Positions 1-10,308 of a stretch of DNA of 64,000 nt are shown here, piece by piece (position 1 is the first letter of the stretch; every line of letters begins with the position of its first letter). Location of the stretch: positions 6,692,001 to 6,756,000 of the forward strand of contig NC_059423.1 of the NCBI RefSeq assembly GCF_905220565.1, in the 5' to 3' direction. The stretch comes from Melitaea cinxia (Eukaryota; Arthropoda; Insecta; Lepidoptera; Nymphalidae). Made by a program: the position numbers and the translations under genes. The notes under the pieces were generated by a model, which worked only from the letters and a program-made list of their open reading frames with translations, was not told the DNA's origin and searched no databases.

Positions 1-1
1 G

Positions 2-1078
2 CATGAGAGCCTATTGAGCAAGCTTTCAGTTTACGGAATACCCCCGAGCTTGTGTGACTGGATATCAGATTTCCTGAGTGGACGATCATTTCGGGTGGTC
101 TTAGATGGCGCCTCGTCTGACTTGATGGCGGTTAATGCCGGTGTCCCTCAGGGATCAGTTCTCTCTGCAACCCTCTTCTTGATTCACATAAATGACCTCC
201 TCAGGCCCGGTATCTTTGGATACGCGGATGACAGCACTGTTACGGAGAGATACGTGTCCGGTCCCCGAGCTGGTGGGGCTGAAACTCATGAGCATAGAGA
301 GGCCCTGGTTGAACGCATGAATTTGGCTTTGAAAGAGGTATCCGATTGGGGCGACGCCAACCTAGTCAAATTTAATGCTTCCAAAACACAAGCGTGTCTT
401 TTCACTGCTAAACGGAGTCCATTCCCATTAGCTCCGACTTTCCGGGGTGTATCTGTACCGATCACCGATAGTATTGATCTTCTAGGCATAAATATTTCGT
501 CTAATATGAACTTTGAACAATGCATAGAATCCAAGGCAAAAATTGCTGGTAAGAAACTTGGCATCCTCAATAAAGTCAGGCAGTACTTCACACCGGAACA
601 GCTTCTTACTCTCTACCAAGCACAAGTTCGATCGTGTATGGAGTACTGCAGCCACTTATGGGATGGCTTTGCCAAGTACCAGCTCGCTGCTTTGGATTCT
701 GTGGATCGACGCGCCAGAAGACTCATCGGTGACAAATCGCTGGTTCGCTCTAGACTTCAAAGTCTCGAACATCGGCGCAAGGTTGCCTGTTTGTCGGTAT
801 TTTACAGGTTATATTTCGGAGAGTGTGCTCTAGAACTATATAATTTGGTTCCACCATCACCTTTCTACCACCGAACCGCAAGGCATCGCATGAATCTGCA
901 CCGCTATGTGGTTGAAATCCCACGATCTCGCACTAAACGATTTGCTTCCTCGTTCCTAATACACACCGCCAAAATTTGGAATGCCCTTCCGGCTTCCGTT
1001 TTTCCAACGAACTATAACTTGGGTATCTTTAAATCAAGAGTGAATAGGCATTTTCTAGGCAAGCGCGCACCACCTTAG
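2..1078 (+). mobile_element. Non-LTR retrotransposon (jockey/CR1-like), 3' part of reverse transcriptase ORF
   Basis: The reading frame is open from base 2 to a TAG at 1076-1078, so the element is cut by the window edge or 5' truncated. It encodes the second half of a LINE reverse transcriptase. Counting from base 14, GVPQGS lies at residues 43-48 and the catalytic YADD at 70-73, followed by thumb and a C-terminal tail ending in an IWNALPASVF-type block usual in insect jockey/CR1-group elements. No endonuclease domain is visible because it would lie upstream. The frame has no stops, so this copy is fairly young. Clade assignment between jockey and CR1 (Daphne-like) is uncertain. Confidence 0.85.
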
Positions 1079-1142
1079 GCTGTGACTTCAGGTGAGATCG
1101 CAGTCAAGCGCTAGTCTATATATAAAAAAAAAAAAAAAAAAA
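1079..1142 (+). repeat. LINE 3' UTR and poly-A tail
   Basis: A short 3' UTR follows the reverse transcriptase stop and ends in a run of about 19 A from 1124. The run marks the 3' end of the insertion and fits target-primed reverse transcription. Confidence 0.8.
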
Positions 1143-1889
1143 GTTCGCGCCAAATATATTATTTATATTAATTTATTTTCAAATTTACTTTATTTCTCTT
1201 ATTGTTTATTATTATTTATTCTTCTTATTATTTTTTTATTTATCTTACATTTCTTCCGACCTAGTTGTAAAAAAAAATTAATAGGCAAAGAATACGCAGT
1301 CGAAGCCCCGATAGAAAGCTAGTATTCCATCAAAATGTTTATATTATATTTTATTAATTATTAAGTTTTTTATCGCTACCTACATCACGATTTTGTTTGC
1401 GAATAGAGAATCGTGACTGATAAGAGTTCCTGTACACATTAATTACGAGTCTCTTTATTTGTTATTGAATTTAAATAATTTTAAAATTTTAATTTCCTAC
1501 ATCCTATAGCTTTCGGACATTAAAACCTTCTACCACCCTTGGTGATATGTGGTGAGGTTTTTGTCTACACCCCACCTTCTCAAAAATTATAAGTAAATTG
1601 ATATTTTCAGAATATTATCTTTAAAAGAAGTTTACTATGATTTTTTTAAAAAAGTAAGCATCGGGATATGAATTTCTAGAAGACATTTAGCGTTGTCGGG
1701 TGTTTGTTGGTTGTTTTTTGGTTTAGAGATCGCACGTTCAACAAAACCCCCATGTGATATTTTGTGATTTATATCCCCCATTTCGAGCCTCACGTGATTA
1801 ATGGACTAACCCTATGTTTGAATATATATATGACGTACATAGTATAGGCGAGTGTAGGAAGGCGCTACTAATCCCCAGACTCTCACCGA
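1143..1889. other. AT-rich intergenic stretch, no gene seen
   Basis: No coding or RNA signal was recognised. Bases 1539-1560 match 55882-55903 exactly over 22 bp (TTGGTGATATGTGGTGAGG core), so part of this stretch is probably an old shared repeat. Confidence 0.5.
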
Positions 1890-2170
1890 CTCATTGCGCT
1901 GGAGATTGGGCTGGAGAATGAGGGAACGCTCGAGCCCTTATATGGTTGACATTCCACTATACGCACTAAGTGATTCGCTAGTACATTCTTAATGCGTACG
2001 GCCAAAGAATGGAACTCTCTACCAGCGTCTGTGTTTTATAACATGGGGATCTTTAAGTCGCGAGTGAATAGGTTACTTCTAGGTAAGCGTGCCCCATCCT
2101 AGACGGCATTTTCACTTATCATCAGGTGAAATAGTGGTCAACCGCAAACATATCATTGTATATAAAAAAA
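1890..2170 (+). pseudogene. Second LINE 3'-end relic, same group
   Basis: Bases 1968-2102 encode the same C-terminal block as the first LINE (RTK, FAS, FL, AKEWNSLPASVF, GIFKSRVNR, GKRAP, stop at 2100-2102), but with an in-frame TGA and at least one indel near 1967. A related 3' UTR and A-rich tail (2163-2171) follow. It is a separate, older, 5'-truncated copy about 1 kb downstream of the first. Confidence 0.75.
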
Positions 2171-2261
2171 AACATAATATAAATCAATTAAAAATATAAT
2201 TTAATAATCCAAACATGTAAACATAACTTATCACAATTGATATATGTAACCTTTAATACTA

Positions 2262-3550
2262 GATCGTTCAATAAGTCCCGAGACTAACCTGGAAATGATG
2301 CATATATTAAAAACTCTTTTGATTTTTAAAAAGTACTGGCTATCAATACAAGAATATGTGTCAAATTTTTAAAAATGGAACAATAAAATTATTGATTTTG
2401 AAACATTTAAGTGACGCTACGGTTGTAATTTCGATACAATGGAAAAAAACGAGTTTCGCGTGTTGATAAAACATTGTTTTTTAATGGGAAAAAATACCGT
2501 TGAAGCACAGCAATGGCTTATAAAATGTTATGCAGGATCAGCTCCCTCTAAAGCAACCATTTGTCGGTGGTATGCCGACTTCAAACGCGGTCGCATGGAC
2601 ACCAATGATGGGGAACGCTCAGGTCGTCCAAATGAAGCAGTGACTCAACAAAATATTAACCAAGTCCTCAAAATCGTATTGGAAGATCGGAAGGTAAAAG
2701 TGCGAGAGATAGCCGAGATAGTGAAGATTTCAGCTGGTAGTGTTTTCACTATTTTACATAAAAATTTGGCCATGAAAAAGCTTTTTTCTAAGTGGGTGCC
2801 GCGTTTGCTTACAACTAATCAAAAGGAACAACGTATCAATGATTCAGAGCGATGTTTGGCGCTGGTGAATCATAATAAAAAGGATTTTTTACGTCGGTAT
2901 GTAACAATGGATGAAACCTGGATATACCATTTCACTCCGGAATCCAATCGGCAGGCAGCGGAGTGGAGAGCGGCTGGTGAAAGCCGCCCGAAGCGTCCAA
3001 AGACTTAGAAATCGGCCGGTGAGGTTATGGCGTCTATATTTTGGGATGCGCATGGAATACTTTTCATCGACTACCTTGAAAAGGGGCAAAATATAAATAG
3101 TGACTATTACATGTGCTTGTTGGAGCGATTGAAGTACGAAATTGCGGATAAACGGCCTCACATGAACAAAAAGAAAGTGGTGTTTCACCAGGACAACGCG
3201 CCGTGTCACAAGTCCGTGAGAACGATGGCCAAAATTAACGAATTGGGCTTCGAATTGCTTCCTCATCCCCCTTATTCGCCAGACTTAGCCCCCAGCGATT
3301 ACTGGCTGTTTGCAGACCTCAAAAAAATGCTTCAGGGTAAGAAATTTGACTCAAATAGTGAAGTTATCGCAGCAACGGAGGCTTATTTTGAAGCCAAAGA
3401 CAAATCGTTCTACACACATGGGATAGAAAAGTTAGAAAAGCGTTGGAGGGACTGTATCGCTCTTGGAGGAGACTATGTTGATGAATAAAAATTAATTTTA
3501 TAAAAAAGACCTTTTTTTAGTACTTAGTCTCGGGACTTATTGAACCACGT
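2262..3550 (+). mobile_element. mariner (Tc1/mariner) DNA transposon, near-complete
   Basis: The element is bounded by inverted repeats: a 22-bp perfect match between 2266-2287 and the complement of 3524-3545 (core TTCAATAAGTCCCGAGACTA). Outer ends are less certain; TA dinucleotides lie just outside on both sides (2259-2260 and about 3553). The length of about 1.29 kb and the single-ORF layout are typical of mariner. Confidence 0.9.
2439..3488 (+). pseudogene. mariner transposase, one in-frame TAG
   Basis: Cut-and-paste transposase of the mariner family. The frame is continuous from ATG 2439 to TAA 3486-3488 (349 sense positions, normal family length), apart from one TAG at codon 190 (3006-3008). 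There is no frameshift: both halves are in the same frame. An N-terminal helix-turn-helix region, a WVPRLL linker (about residues 119-124) and the DD34D triad are visible: D158 in TMDETW, D252 in HQDNAPCH and D287 in LAPSDYW, with 34 residues between the last two. The context around the stop suggests a CAG-to-TAG transition. This copy is inactive or makes a 189-residue fragment. Confidence 0.92.
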
Positions 3551-3663
3551 GTTATGAACAGTGGATATCTGATATCAGAAGTTACAACTTGAACTAATTT
3601 TACGAAAAAAGAAATAAGTTATGCGTTTCAAGATATATCAGGCCTGCTGGGACACTGGTAAAT

Positions 3664-3945
3664 CTAACCGACTTCCAAAAAAGAAGGAAGTTCACAATTC
3701 GATTCGATTTCATTTTAATGTATCAGAACTCTAAACTCAGAACTTTCAACTGGGTGGATTTTTGTTTTAATCGAAAGGTGGTGCGTGTCATTTAAATTTA
3801 ATAGCAATCTAACAAGTAATTTTCGAGTTATATCTATTAATGCGTATTTACTTGACTATTTTTTCGGCTACTTACGTTGTATTACTTGTCGATGTAATTG
3901 AAGTCGGTTTTTTTTTTAGTCGCGAGCAAACACAATTATATATCA
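3664..3945 (+). repeat. ACCGACTTC-family interspersed repeat
   Basis: A copy of the most frequent repeat in the window. It starts with ACCGACTTC plus an A-rich run and ends with TTGAAGTCGGTT plus a T-rich run and GCGAGCAAACACAATT, giving roughly inverted ends. The body contains the usual ATCGAAAGGTGGTGC and TTGTATTACTTGTCGATG segments. It lacks a coding ORF and is non-autonomous. Confidence 0.65.
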
Positions 3946-3956
3946 TAATTTTAAAT

Positions 3957-4020
3957 ACACTAGTTGCACTTTGCGGTTTCACCCGCGACCCGATCCCGTG
4001 GCAATCTCGGGATAAAAAGT
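3957..4020 (-). repeat. Helitron-type terminal fragment
   Basis: Starts CTAGTTGCACTTTGCGG and continues with TTTCACCCGCG and ATCTCGGGATAAAAAGTAGC, the common 3'-end motif of lepidopteran Helitron copies in reverse orientation. Confidence 0.5.
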
Positions 4021-4134
4021 AGCATATGTTTTATTCTGGATCTCCAGATATTTTAAGGTTTTTATATTATTGTGTTTAAAAAAAAATTAATGGCAACTAC
4101 TTAAAATAATCATTAGAAAAGTAACATTATCTTC

Positions 4135-4330
4135 TTGTCCTTGTGGGTCTCCCCGCCGTGCCTCGGAGAGCACCTTAGGCTGTCGCTCCAGGTTGTTATC
4201 ATAGACACGTGATAGCGATCGTTACTCATTGCAGAGAATATTAACCTGCAGTGGAACAGCGTTGTGGACTAAGCTTTCTTCTCCTGCATGGAGAAAGAAT
4301 CCTATTCCCAGCAGTGAGATGATACAATCC
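4135..4330 (+). repeat. tRNA-derived SINE body, 5' truncated
   Basis: Carries the body shared by many copies here: GGTCTCCCCGCCGTGCCTC, GTTGTTATCAT, GATAGCGATCGTTACTCA and the tail CCCAGCAGTGAGATGATA. The tRNA-like head is missing. Confidence 0.7.
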
Positions 4331-4677
4331 AACTATTACTATTAAAACAAATTACCCACCGAAAAAGGCGACCTCTCCCTCACGAAATCACCGACAACTT
4401 TTATCGTATCCATTTTATAAATAAATACAATTAAAATACAGAAATAATTACACCGTCCGTTTGTCACACGTTAAGGATCGCGTCGTACTGAACGTATTGC
4501 TGTGTCGCGCTAATTTAAATCTGTTTAGCATCATTTTTATTTTGGGTACCTACTTTATTTTTAAGTATTGTCTATGTTCTCTTGGCGGGGACGACGTGTT
4601 GAGTGAATCATTTTCTCACGTGTTAGGTTGGTGTCGTATTAGATGCTTTGCGCTTTTATTAATATATACTATTACGG

Positions 4678-4765
4678 TGGCTAACAAGCGTACAGTCCAA
4701 CTAATGGTGAGCGATTACCGTAGCCTATAGACGCCTGCAGCACTAGAAGCGTCGCAAGAGCCTTG
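4678..4765 (+). repeat. CAAGCGTAC-family repeat, partial
   Basis: Matches the head of the family found full length at 40615-40885 (CAAGCGTAC, TGGTRAGCGATTACCGTAG, TATAGACGCCTGCA, GCATCGCAAG). Confidence 0.6.
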
Positions 4766-5262
4766 CCGAGAAATATCAATACTGTCGTCATATCAATACT
4801 AGCCTTTATAAGGTCTAGGGCAATGCGGAAAGTACAAATAGTCTTTATTAACCATACACTACATTTCCTCCAGCTCCACACGTATCGACTCGTCGTTCCT
4901 GAGGGCCTAGCCAGTGAGGTCGAGAGGGTGGCACAGAGCTTAGGCAACTTGCGTTTTCCTAAAGAGTGTCCTAGGCGATACAGTGTCCGTCTGACACTGT
5001 CTAAGTCGTCTGCAATAGACGGACTAAGGCCGAAGTATATTGTAAAAAAGATTTTTTCAATTCGAACCAGCAAACTTTTCAGCTATATATATACATTTAG
5101 GTTTAGTTATTAATAACTTCAATCACTACAAGCAATGCGCTATAGCACTAGTATTATACATTATTGCATTCGTAGTAGAGCACTAACCTTAAATTGCAAA
5201 ATCTCCGAAAATAAGGATAGAGTACGAAATGAGTGAATCGCATAAAAATATATACATTTCAA
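4766..5262. other. Unassigned stretch, no gene seen
   Basis: Bases 4763-5113 are open in one frame, but the translation has no recognisable domain and the opposite strand is open too, so no gene is called. Nothing else was recognised. Confidence 0.4.
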
Positions 5263-5469
5263 TCTTATATATAAAATTTTCGTGTCACAATGTTAGTTAC
5301 AATACTCCTCCGAAACGGCTGGATCGATTTTTATAAAATTTTGTGTGCATATCGGGTAGGTCTGAGAATCGGCTCTCTATTTTTATTAACCCTAAGTTAT
5401 AAGAGGGGGGGGGGAATTTAAAGGGGTTAATAAAATATATGGCAAAACGACGTTTGCGGGGACAGCTAG
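5263..5469 (+). mobile_element. Non-autonomous Helitron
   Basis: Starts TC (5263), ends CTAG (5469), and sits between A and T as Helitrons do. A hairpin CAAAACG-A-CGTTTG lies just before the end (about 5443-5456). The body has CGTGTCACAATGTTAGTTAC and a G run. There is no Rep/helicase gene. Two related copies are at 15323-15603 and 25113-25327. Confidence 0.8.
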
Positions 5470-5704
5470 TAATTATATAAAGACGCCTGCTCTTATTTTT
5501 AAGTCAAACATTTCACAGTTTATATTGCAAAGAAAAATGGTAAAATTTCGCGTTATTATGGTCGGCCCCAAGTGTATATATTCACCTTATGCCGAAATTA
5601 TTTCATTTCAAGTATCAACCTTTATGAGGTCACGTGTAGTACTAGTCTTATATGATTCTCGATTTCACGATTCAGCTTTTTACATGCCACTGCTGAGTTT
5701 TCTA

Positions 5705-5850
5705 TTCTACACGTAGGAGAAGGATGGAGCTTAATTCACTACGCTGCTACACTGAGCGTTGGCGGGTATATTCCTTAACATGAGTAGCGATCGCATTCAG
5801 GTGTATAATAACAACCGGGACCCACAGCTTAACTCCGAGACACGGTACGG
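5705..5850 (-). repeat. tRNA-derived SINE body, reverse
   Basis: Reverse copy of the GATAGCGATCGTTACTCA SINE body, without its tRNA-like head. Confidence 0.6.
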
Positions 5851-5851
5851 G

Positions 5852-5965
5852 AGACTAGCCCGTTGGCGCAGTTTGTAGTGACCCTGCTTTATGCTCCGAG
5901 GGTTGTGGGTTCGATTCCCATCCCAAGTCTGGGTGTAATATAAATATTTATTTATAAGTATGTTT
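5852..5965 (+). repeat. SINE with tRNA-like head (CCCGTTGGCGCAG type)
   Basis: A-box-like GTTGGCGCAGTTTGTAGTG and a B box GGTTCGATTCC at tRNA spacing, followed by GTCTGGGTGTAATAT and an A-rich end. Related heads occur at 27690-27745 (+) and 31590-31712 (-). The stems do not close into a clean tRNA, so this is a SINE head, not a tRNA gene. Confidence 0.65.
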
Positions 5966-6104
5966 ATCGAAAAAAAAAAAAAAAACAGTCGGCTGTTACC
6001 TATAACACAAGCATTAAGTTGCTTACTTTAGGAACAGACGACCGTGTGTGTAATTGTAAAAAAAAAAGTTTGAGAACCAGATCGGAAAGAAAAATTTGTA
6101 TAAA

Positions 6105-6200
6105 TACAAATATCCATCCCGAGCAGGAATCGAACCCGCAATCGTCGCTGTGTTAGCGCCCACACGATACACGCATCGCTACACCAGAACGACGTCTAAA
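6105..6200 (-). repeat. SINE tRNA-like head, reverse
   Basis: The reverse strand carries a tRNA-like unit (TGGTGTAGCGATGCG with B box GGGTTCGATTCCTGC), followed by ATTTGTATTTATACAAAT. The same head type is seen at 8605-8715 (-) and 42390-42480 (+). Confidence 0.6.
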
Positions 6201-6690
6201 ATAAATTAAGATGCAACTGTTGACTTTACTCCAATGTCATAAGTATTATAATTATTCAAAAGATAAACAAAGGTAAACCAAAATGCTACACGCGAATATC
6301 AACCTTATTACTTTGGTATACGAACTATTTATTCTAAATTTGTGTGGGTAGTTGTGTTTTTATAAGTGTGTGTATGTGTGATAAGTTTACCGATGACGTC
6401 AAGGTCATTGACATTGACCTAAATGGTGTCGTATGGTAAATATCATTTTTTTAATTGAGTGAATTTAGTGTTATTATTGTAAGCACATATTGAAATGAAA
6501 ATTGTTTGGAGTCATTGCGAAATCAATGAAACGAAAACGCGTTACAATAAACAAATAAGCACATATGAGAGAATGAGATATAATATATTAACATAGTATT
6601 TTATATTTTCGGTGAAAAAAATCTATCGTCAGCTACTTTTCAGAAGTTTCACTTCTGCCGTGTGCGAATTACATACACACACTTTTTTTT
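6201..6690. other. AT-rich stretch, no gene seen
   Basis: Nothing was recognised apart from a possible MITE end around 6640-6672 (AGTTTCACTTCTGCCGTGTG). Confidence 0.4.
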
Positions 6691-6694
6691 TGTT

Positions 6695-6800
6695 GGTTAA
6701 AACACTTTTATTGAACGCAACACTACTTGAAAATATTATTATTTAGCTGTTATCTTCAGTAAGGTCGAGGTACGTGCCCAGACGGGCTGCCATAATTTTT
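6695..6800 (+). repeat. CAAGCGTAC-family repeat, 3' part
   Basis: Contains CACTACTTGAAAA, TATTTAGCTGTTATCTTC and GTAAGGTCGAGGTAC, the distal half of the family. Confidence 0.5.
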
Positions 6801-6834
6801 AATTGTGATTTTTTATCATCATCATTACATAGTA

Positions 6835-7025
6835 TAAAACAAAAGACGCTTCCCGCTGTCTGTATACTTACGATTTTAAAACTACGCAACGGATTTTGAT
6901 GCGGTTTTCTTTAGTAAATAGAGTGATTCCAGAGGAAGGTTTATATGTATAATACATGCATAATATAGTAGAGGAACACTGATAATTTTTGCAACCGTGC
7001 GAAGCCGGGGCGGATCGTTAGTTAA
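6835..7025 (+). repeat. Helitron-like repeat (ACGGATTTTGATG type)
   Basis: Contains ACTACGCAACGGATTTTGAT, TAAATAGAGTGATTCC and AATACATGCATAATATAGTA. The same repeat is at 25655-25825 (+) and 18700-18870 (-). Confidence 0.6.
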
Positions 7026-7139
7026 TACATATTTTGAAACGTTTATATTGATGAGTGTTTGAACATAAATGTATATGTTCGACTGTACTGGTTAGATTCT
7101 ACTAAGTAACACAGCTCTCCTACTATGTTGTGTTTCTGT

Positions 7140-7262
7140 GTGAGTAAGGTAGAGAACTCCTGGACTAGTGGTTGCCAACACGCTTGCGATGCTTTTGATG
7201 TTGTAGCCGTCTATAGACTACGGAAAACGCTTACCATCAGTAAGGTCGTATGCTTGTTTGTA
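7140..7262 (-). repeat. CAAGCGTAC-family repeat, reverse, partial
   Basis: Reverse match to the family head (TTGCCAACACGCTTGCGATG, CGTCTATAGACTACGG, CGCTTACCATCAG). Confidence 0.6.
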
Positions 7263-7854
7263 GTATGAAAAGTAATAAAAAAACCAAGCACATGTCCAAT
7301 CACATATCTTTATGTCTGACACGTGGTGAGGAGAGCCATAAGGAATCACACCGATAACAATAATTTACACAAATACAAATATCTTTCCTGATTCTTCTCC
7401 TATATGGAAAAAAAAGCCTATGCCGTATCGTAAATATCTCTCCCGAGCGGAAATCGAACCGATGACCTCCAGCCATAAAGTAAACCATTAACCGAATTTA
7501 AATTATTTAAGTGAGTTTAAATTAGTAAAAATACTCACAGTAAACATATCCCACATTGCATCCATTTATCACTTAAAATTCAACTTATATATAAAATGAT
7601 GATACACATCACTTAGAATGAAGAACGAACACAAAACACGACTAACTATTACGAGTGACAAACGAATACTGCACATGTTTTTTAAATTAATATGCGCTTG
7701 CGTCGATTATTAGTAGCGCTATTCATAGTAGTGTACAGTAAGTACCCGGATATAAATACTGCACATCGAACTATGAAAAATGAAAATTGTGCTTAAAGGC
7801 TTCTAATAAATATACCATTCACACTCAACGGTCCTCACTAGGATCTTCTTCTGT
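7263..7854. other. No gene seen; one degenerate SINE-head fragment
   Basis: AT-rich. A reverse tRNA-like fragment (TCCCGAGCGGAAATCGAACC) lies at about 7438-7475. Nothing else was recognised. Confidence 0.4.
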
Positions 7855-8005
7855 GTCAGGGGTCCAGAAACATACGACACACAAGCACATACAGCCAGAC
7901 CACTATAAACATTTATATGGTCAATACAAATGTTTATCATGTGCGAGGAACGTACCCGCGACCGCTAGCGCAACATACAGTGAGTGCTGTGACCGCTGCC
8001 TCAAA
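7855..8005 (-). repeat. tRNA-derived SINE head, reverse
   Basis: Reverse copy with ATGTTTATCATGTGCGAGG, CGTACCCGCGACCGC and the GCGCAAC head. The B box is slightly degenerate. Confidence 0.6.
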
Positions 8006-8199
8006 GCGTCGTCAAACTTGTGAGTTATGTGCGTTTCCGGACCCCCGACGCACGATTCATCTTCTACTGGTGTGGAAGAAGGCATTGAGTGTTAAAGTTT
8101 TATTTTTTATCATAATAAAAAACGATCTATTGCACTGGCTGGTCGCCTAAACGTCGACTTATCGGGGCACATATTTAAATTTGTAAAAATACTAATTTA

Positions 8200-8345
8200 T
8201 GACCTTGTCATCTGTCATTATGGTCTCTAAGCCGTGCTTCCGAGAGCACCTAAAGACATCAGTCTCGATTATTATTATAGACACCGAGTAGTGATCGTTA
8301 CTCACAGCAGGAAAATTATCAGCCCCCATGCAGTGGGGCAGCATG
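8200..8345 (+). repeat. tRNA-derived SINE body, degraded
   Basis: Diverged GGTCTCYAAGCCGTGC and GTGATCGTTACTCA body, followed by GGGGCAGCATGG. Confidence 0.55.
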
Positions 8346-8369
8346 GTTAATTAAGCTCTCTAATCTTTC

Positions 8370-8715
8370 GCTTCGGCCTATAATATCCCACTGCTGGGCA
8401 GAGGCTTCTTTCCCCGTATAAGAGAAGGATCGAAGCTTAATCCACGATGCTGCTCCAATGCGTTCGTGCGGATAGATTTCTTACTATGAGTAACGATCGC
8501 TATCAGGTGTAGATGATAACCACCGGGACCGACAGATTAACGTTCTCTCCGAAGCACGGTGGGGAGACCCACAATGACTAACAACTAGGGGGGAAACAAA
8601 ATATTTGTATAAACACAAATATCCACTCCGAGCGGGAAATAAGCCTGCGACAGTCGGTGTTTAAGTACGCCAACACGGCATAAGTACGCACCATTACACC
8701 AGAGCAGTCTAAACT
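8370..8715 (-). repeat. tRNA-derived SINE, reverse, with head
   Basis: In reverse it reads from a tRNA-like head near 8715 to the tail at 8375 (AATATCCCACTGCTGGGCAG on + is the reverse of the tail). The body and both promoter boxes are recognisable but diverged. Confidence 0.6.
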
Positions 8716-9010
8716 TTAGTATGTCACAATTAAATGTTTATTTATAGACAGCTACAAAAAATATATAATTCTCTAAGAAAGTAGTCAACGACTATGAATA
8801 CGGCACCGGCGCCAGCTCACAATAAATTGATCATCGCGGTAATGACATAACCTCCCGCATTTTCATCGAGTACGACGGATATATCTTACTCTTTCTAACA
8901 CATGGGATAGATCTCACGTCTCTTTCTTGGATGATGACCTAATTGAGACTTAATTTTTAGGTTGGATTATATAGTTCTATTTTTCATTTTATTTTTTCTC
9001 TATGATTTAA

Positions 9011-9157
9011 AGCTTGTTTAGCCCGTTGTGGAAAACGCTATTTGACGGGTGACGGTATCCAACAGATAAAAAAAAATGGTATATTATTCTTGTTTACCAT
9101 CAAATTCCACTATATATATTAGCAAATGTGAATTTAAAAAATACCGTTTATTAATTC
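9011..9157. repeat. MITE of the CCAACAGATAAA family, partial
   Basis: Contains ACGCTATTTGACGGGTGACG, TATCCAACAGATAAA and TTTACCATCAAATTCCAC, shared with 45405-45631, 46658-46830 and 52440-52701. Confidence 0.6.
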
Positions 9158-9169
9158 AAGATTAACGTG

Positions 9170-9520
9170 TCTTAACGTGTCTCTCGTGCTGTGTGGCTAC
9201 GGCACTAAAGAATTTAGCCACCCCCTCTCTTCCCGTGGGTGTCGTAAGAGGCGACTAAGGGATAACAAGGTTCCACGACCACCTTGGAACTTAAGAAGCC
9301 GACCGATGGCAGGATAACCATCCAACTGCTGGCTGTGAAATACACAGGCTGAAGACGGGCAGCAGCGTCTTCAGTGCGACAAAGCCAGTACTGCGGTCAC
9401 CAACCCGCCTGCCCAGCGTGGTGACTATGGGCAAAACTCATGAGTTCACGTTATTTTTGGCGTAAACTTGTGGAGGCCTATGTCTAGCAGTGGACTGTAT
9501 AGGCTGTAATGATTGATTTA
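9170..9520 (+). repeat. SINE with RTE-derived 3' tail
   Basis: Starts near CGTGTCTCTCGTGCTGTGTG and includes GGCTACGGCACTAAAGAAT, CACCCCCTCTCTTCCCGTGG, and a tail GGAGGCCTATGTCTAGCAG-TGGACTG-TATAGGCTG. That tail is nearly the same as the C-terminal coding end of an RTE LINE at 19600-19735 (reverse). Other copies: 17935-18215 (-), 55078-55215 (-), 55300-55500 (+). Confidence 0.7.
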
Positions 9521-10308
9521 TTGACATATCTGTGCAAAATTTCATTAAAATCGGTGCAGAGATATATACATATATTATCAGATTATGATCGTAGTCTGTC
9601 ACAAGTCAGGTGACCTAAGCACCAGTTAGGGGATAACCTCGATTTGCTATTGACCTTGCGCGTGAGCAAGCAAACGTAGAGCTTACGTCATCATGAGCAA
9701 ACTTTTTCTAAATAATAAAGCCAGCGTCACACCTTTGCGGTTTAATGTGCTTGACAAATGGAATTTGTTCTTTTTTTTTATCACAGAATTTAAATTTAAT
9801 TTAAGATTTAATTTGCTGGCATTATTAGCATTTTATCTTCTGCAAGATGGAGGAAAAGAAATGAAATGTAAAATTTAACTTCAGTAAACGAATAAAACCC
9901 TTAACGAACGTCGGAAAAACAAAAAACTTTTTTTTTCTTTTTCTGAGGTATCTGACTTCTCAGTCAGACTTTTCAGTCAGGTTATTCTAGATTTTATATT
10001 ATTTTCCATTAATCGGGAAACAAACAGCGTACATAATAATAAATTCACAAAAGAATACAACTACACATGCAAAAAAAGTTTAGGCTTATATTTTAAAAAT
10101 GTACAAAAACATGTAATATGTTATTTTTTAAGGAAATATCGAAAAGGTTATTCGACGTCACAGGAGACCGAAGAGCTGGCAGCTACTTCGGACAAAGAAT
10201 TAGTCTAGCTATTCAAAGGGGGAACGCTGCCAGTATCTTCGGAACCTTGCCTAAAGGGACTCCTTTTAATAATATTTTTTAATTATTATATTATGTATAT
10301 ATATATAT
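9521..10308. other. AT-rich stretch, no gene seen
   Basis: No recognised coding or RNA signal. Short open frames, such as 9693-9878, look random. Confidence 0.4.

Noticed and set aside
4763..5113. 116-codon open frame on + with a long reverse-strand partner
   Set aside because: No recognisable domain, both strands open, no splice context. Treated as chance.
5852..5940. Functional tRNA gene
   Set aside because: B box is good, but the stems do not close and the same head is repeated elsewhere with a SINE body.
7787..8150. Two overlapping open frames
   Set aside because: They run through a reverse SINE head; the translation is of the SINE, not of a gene.
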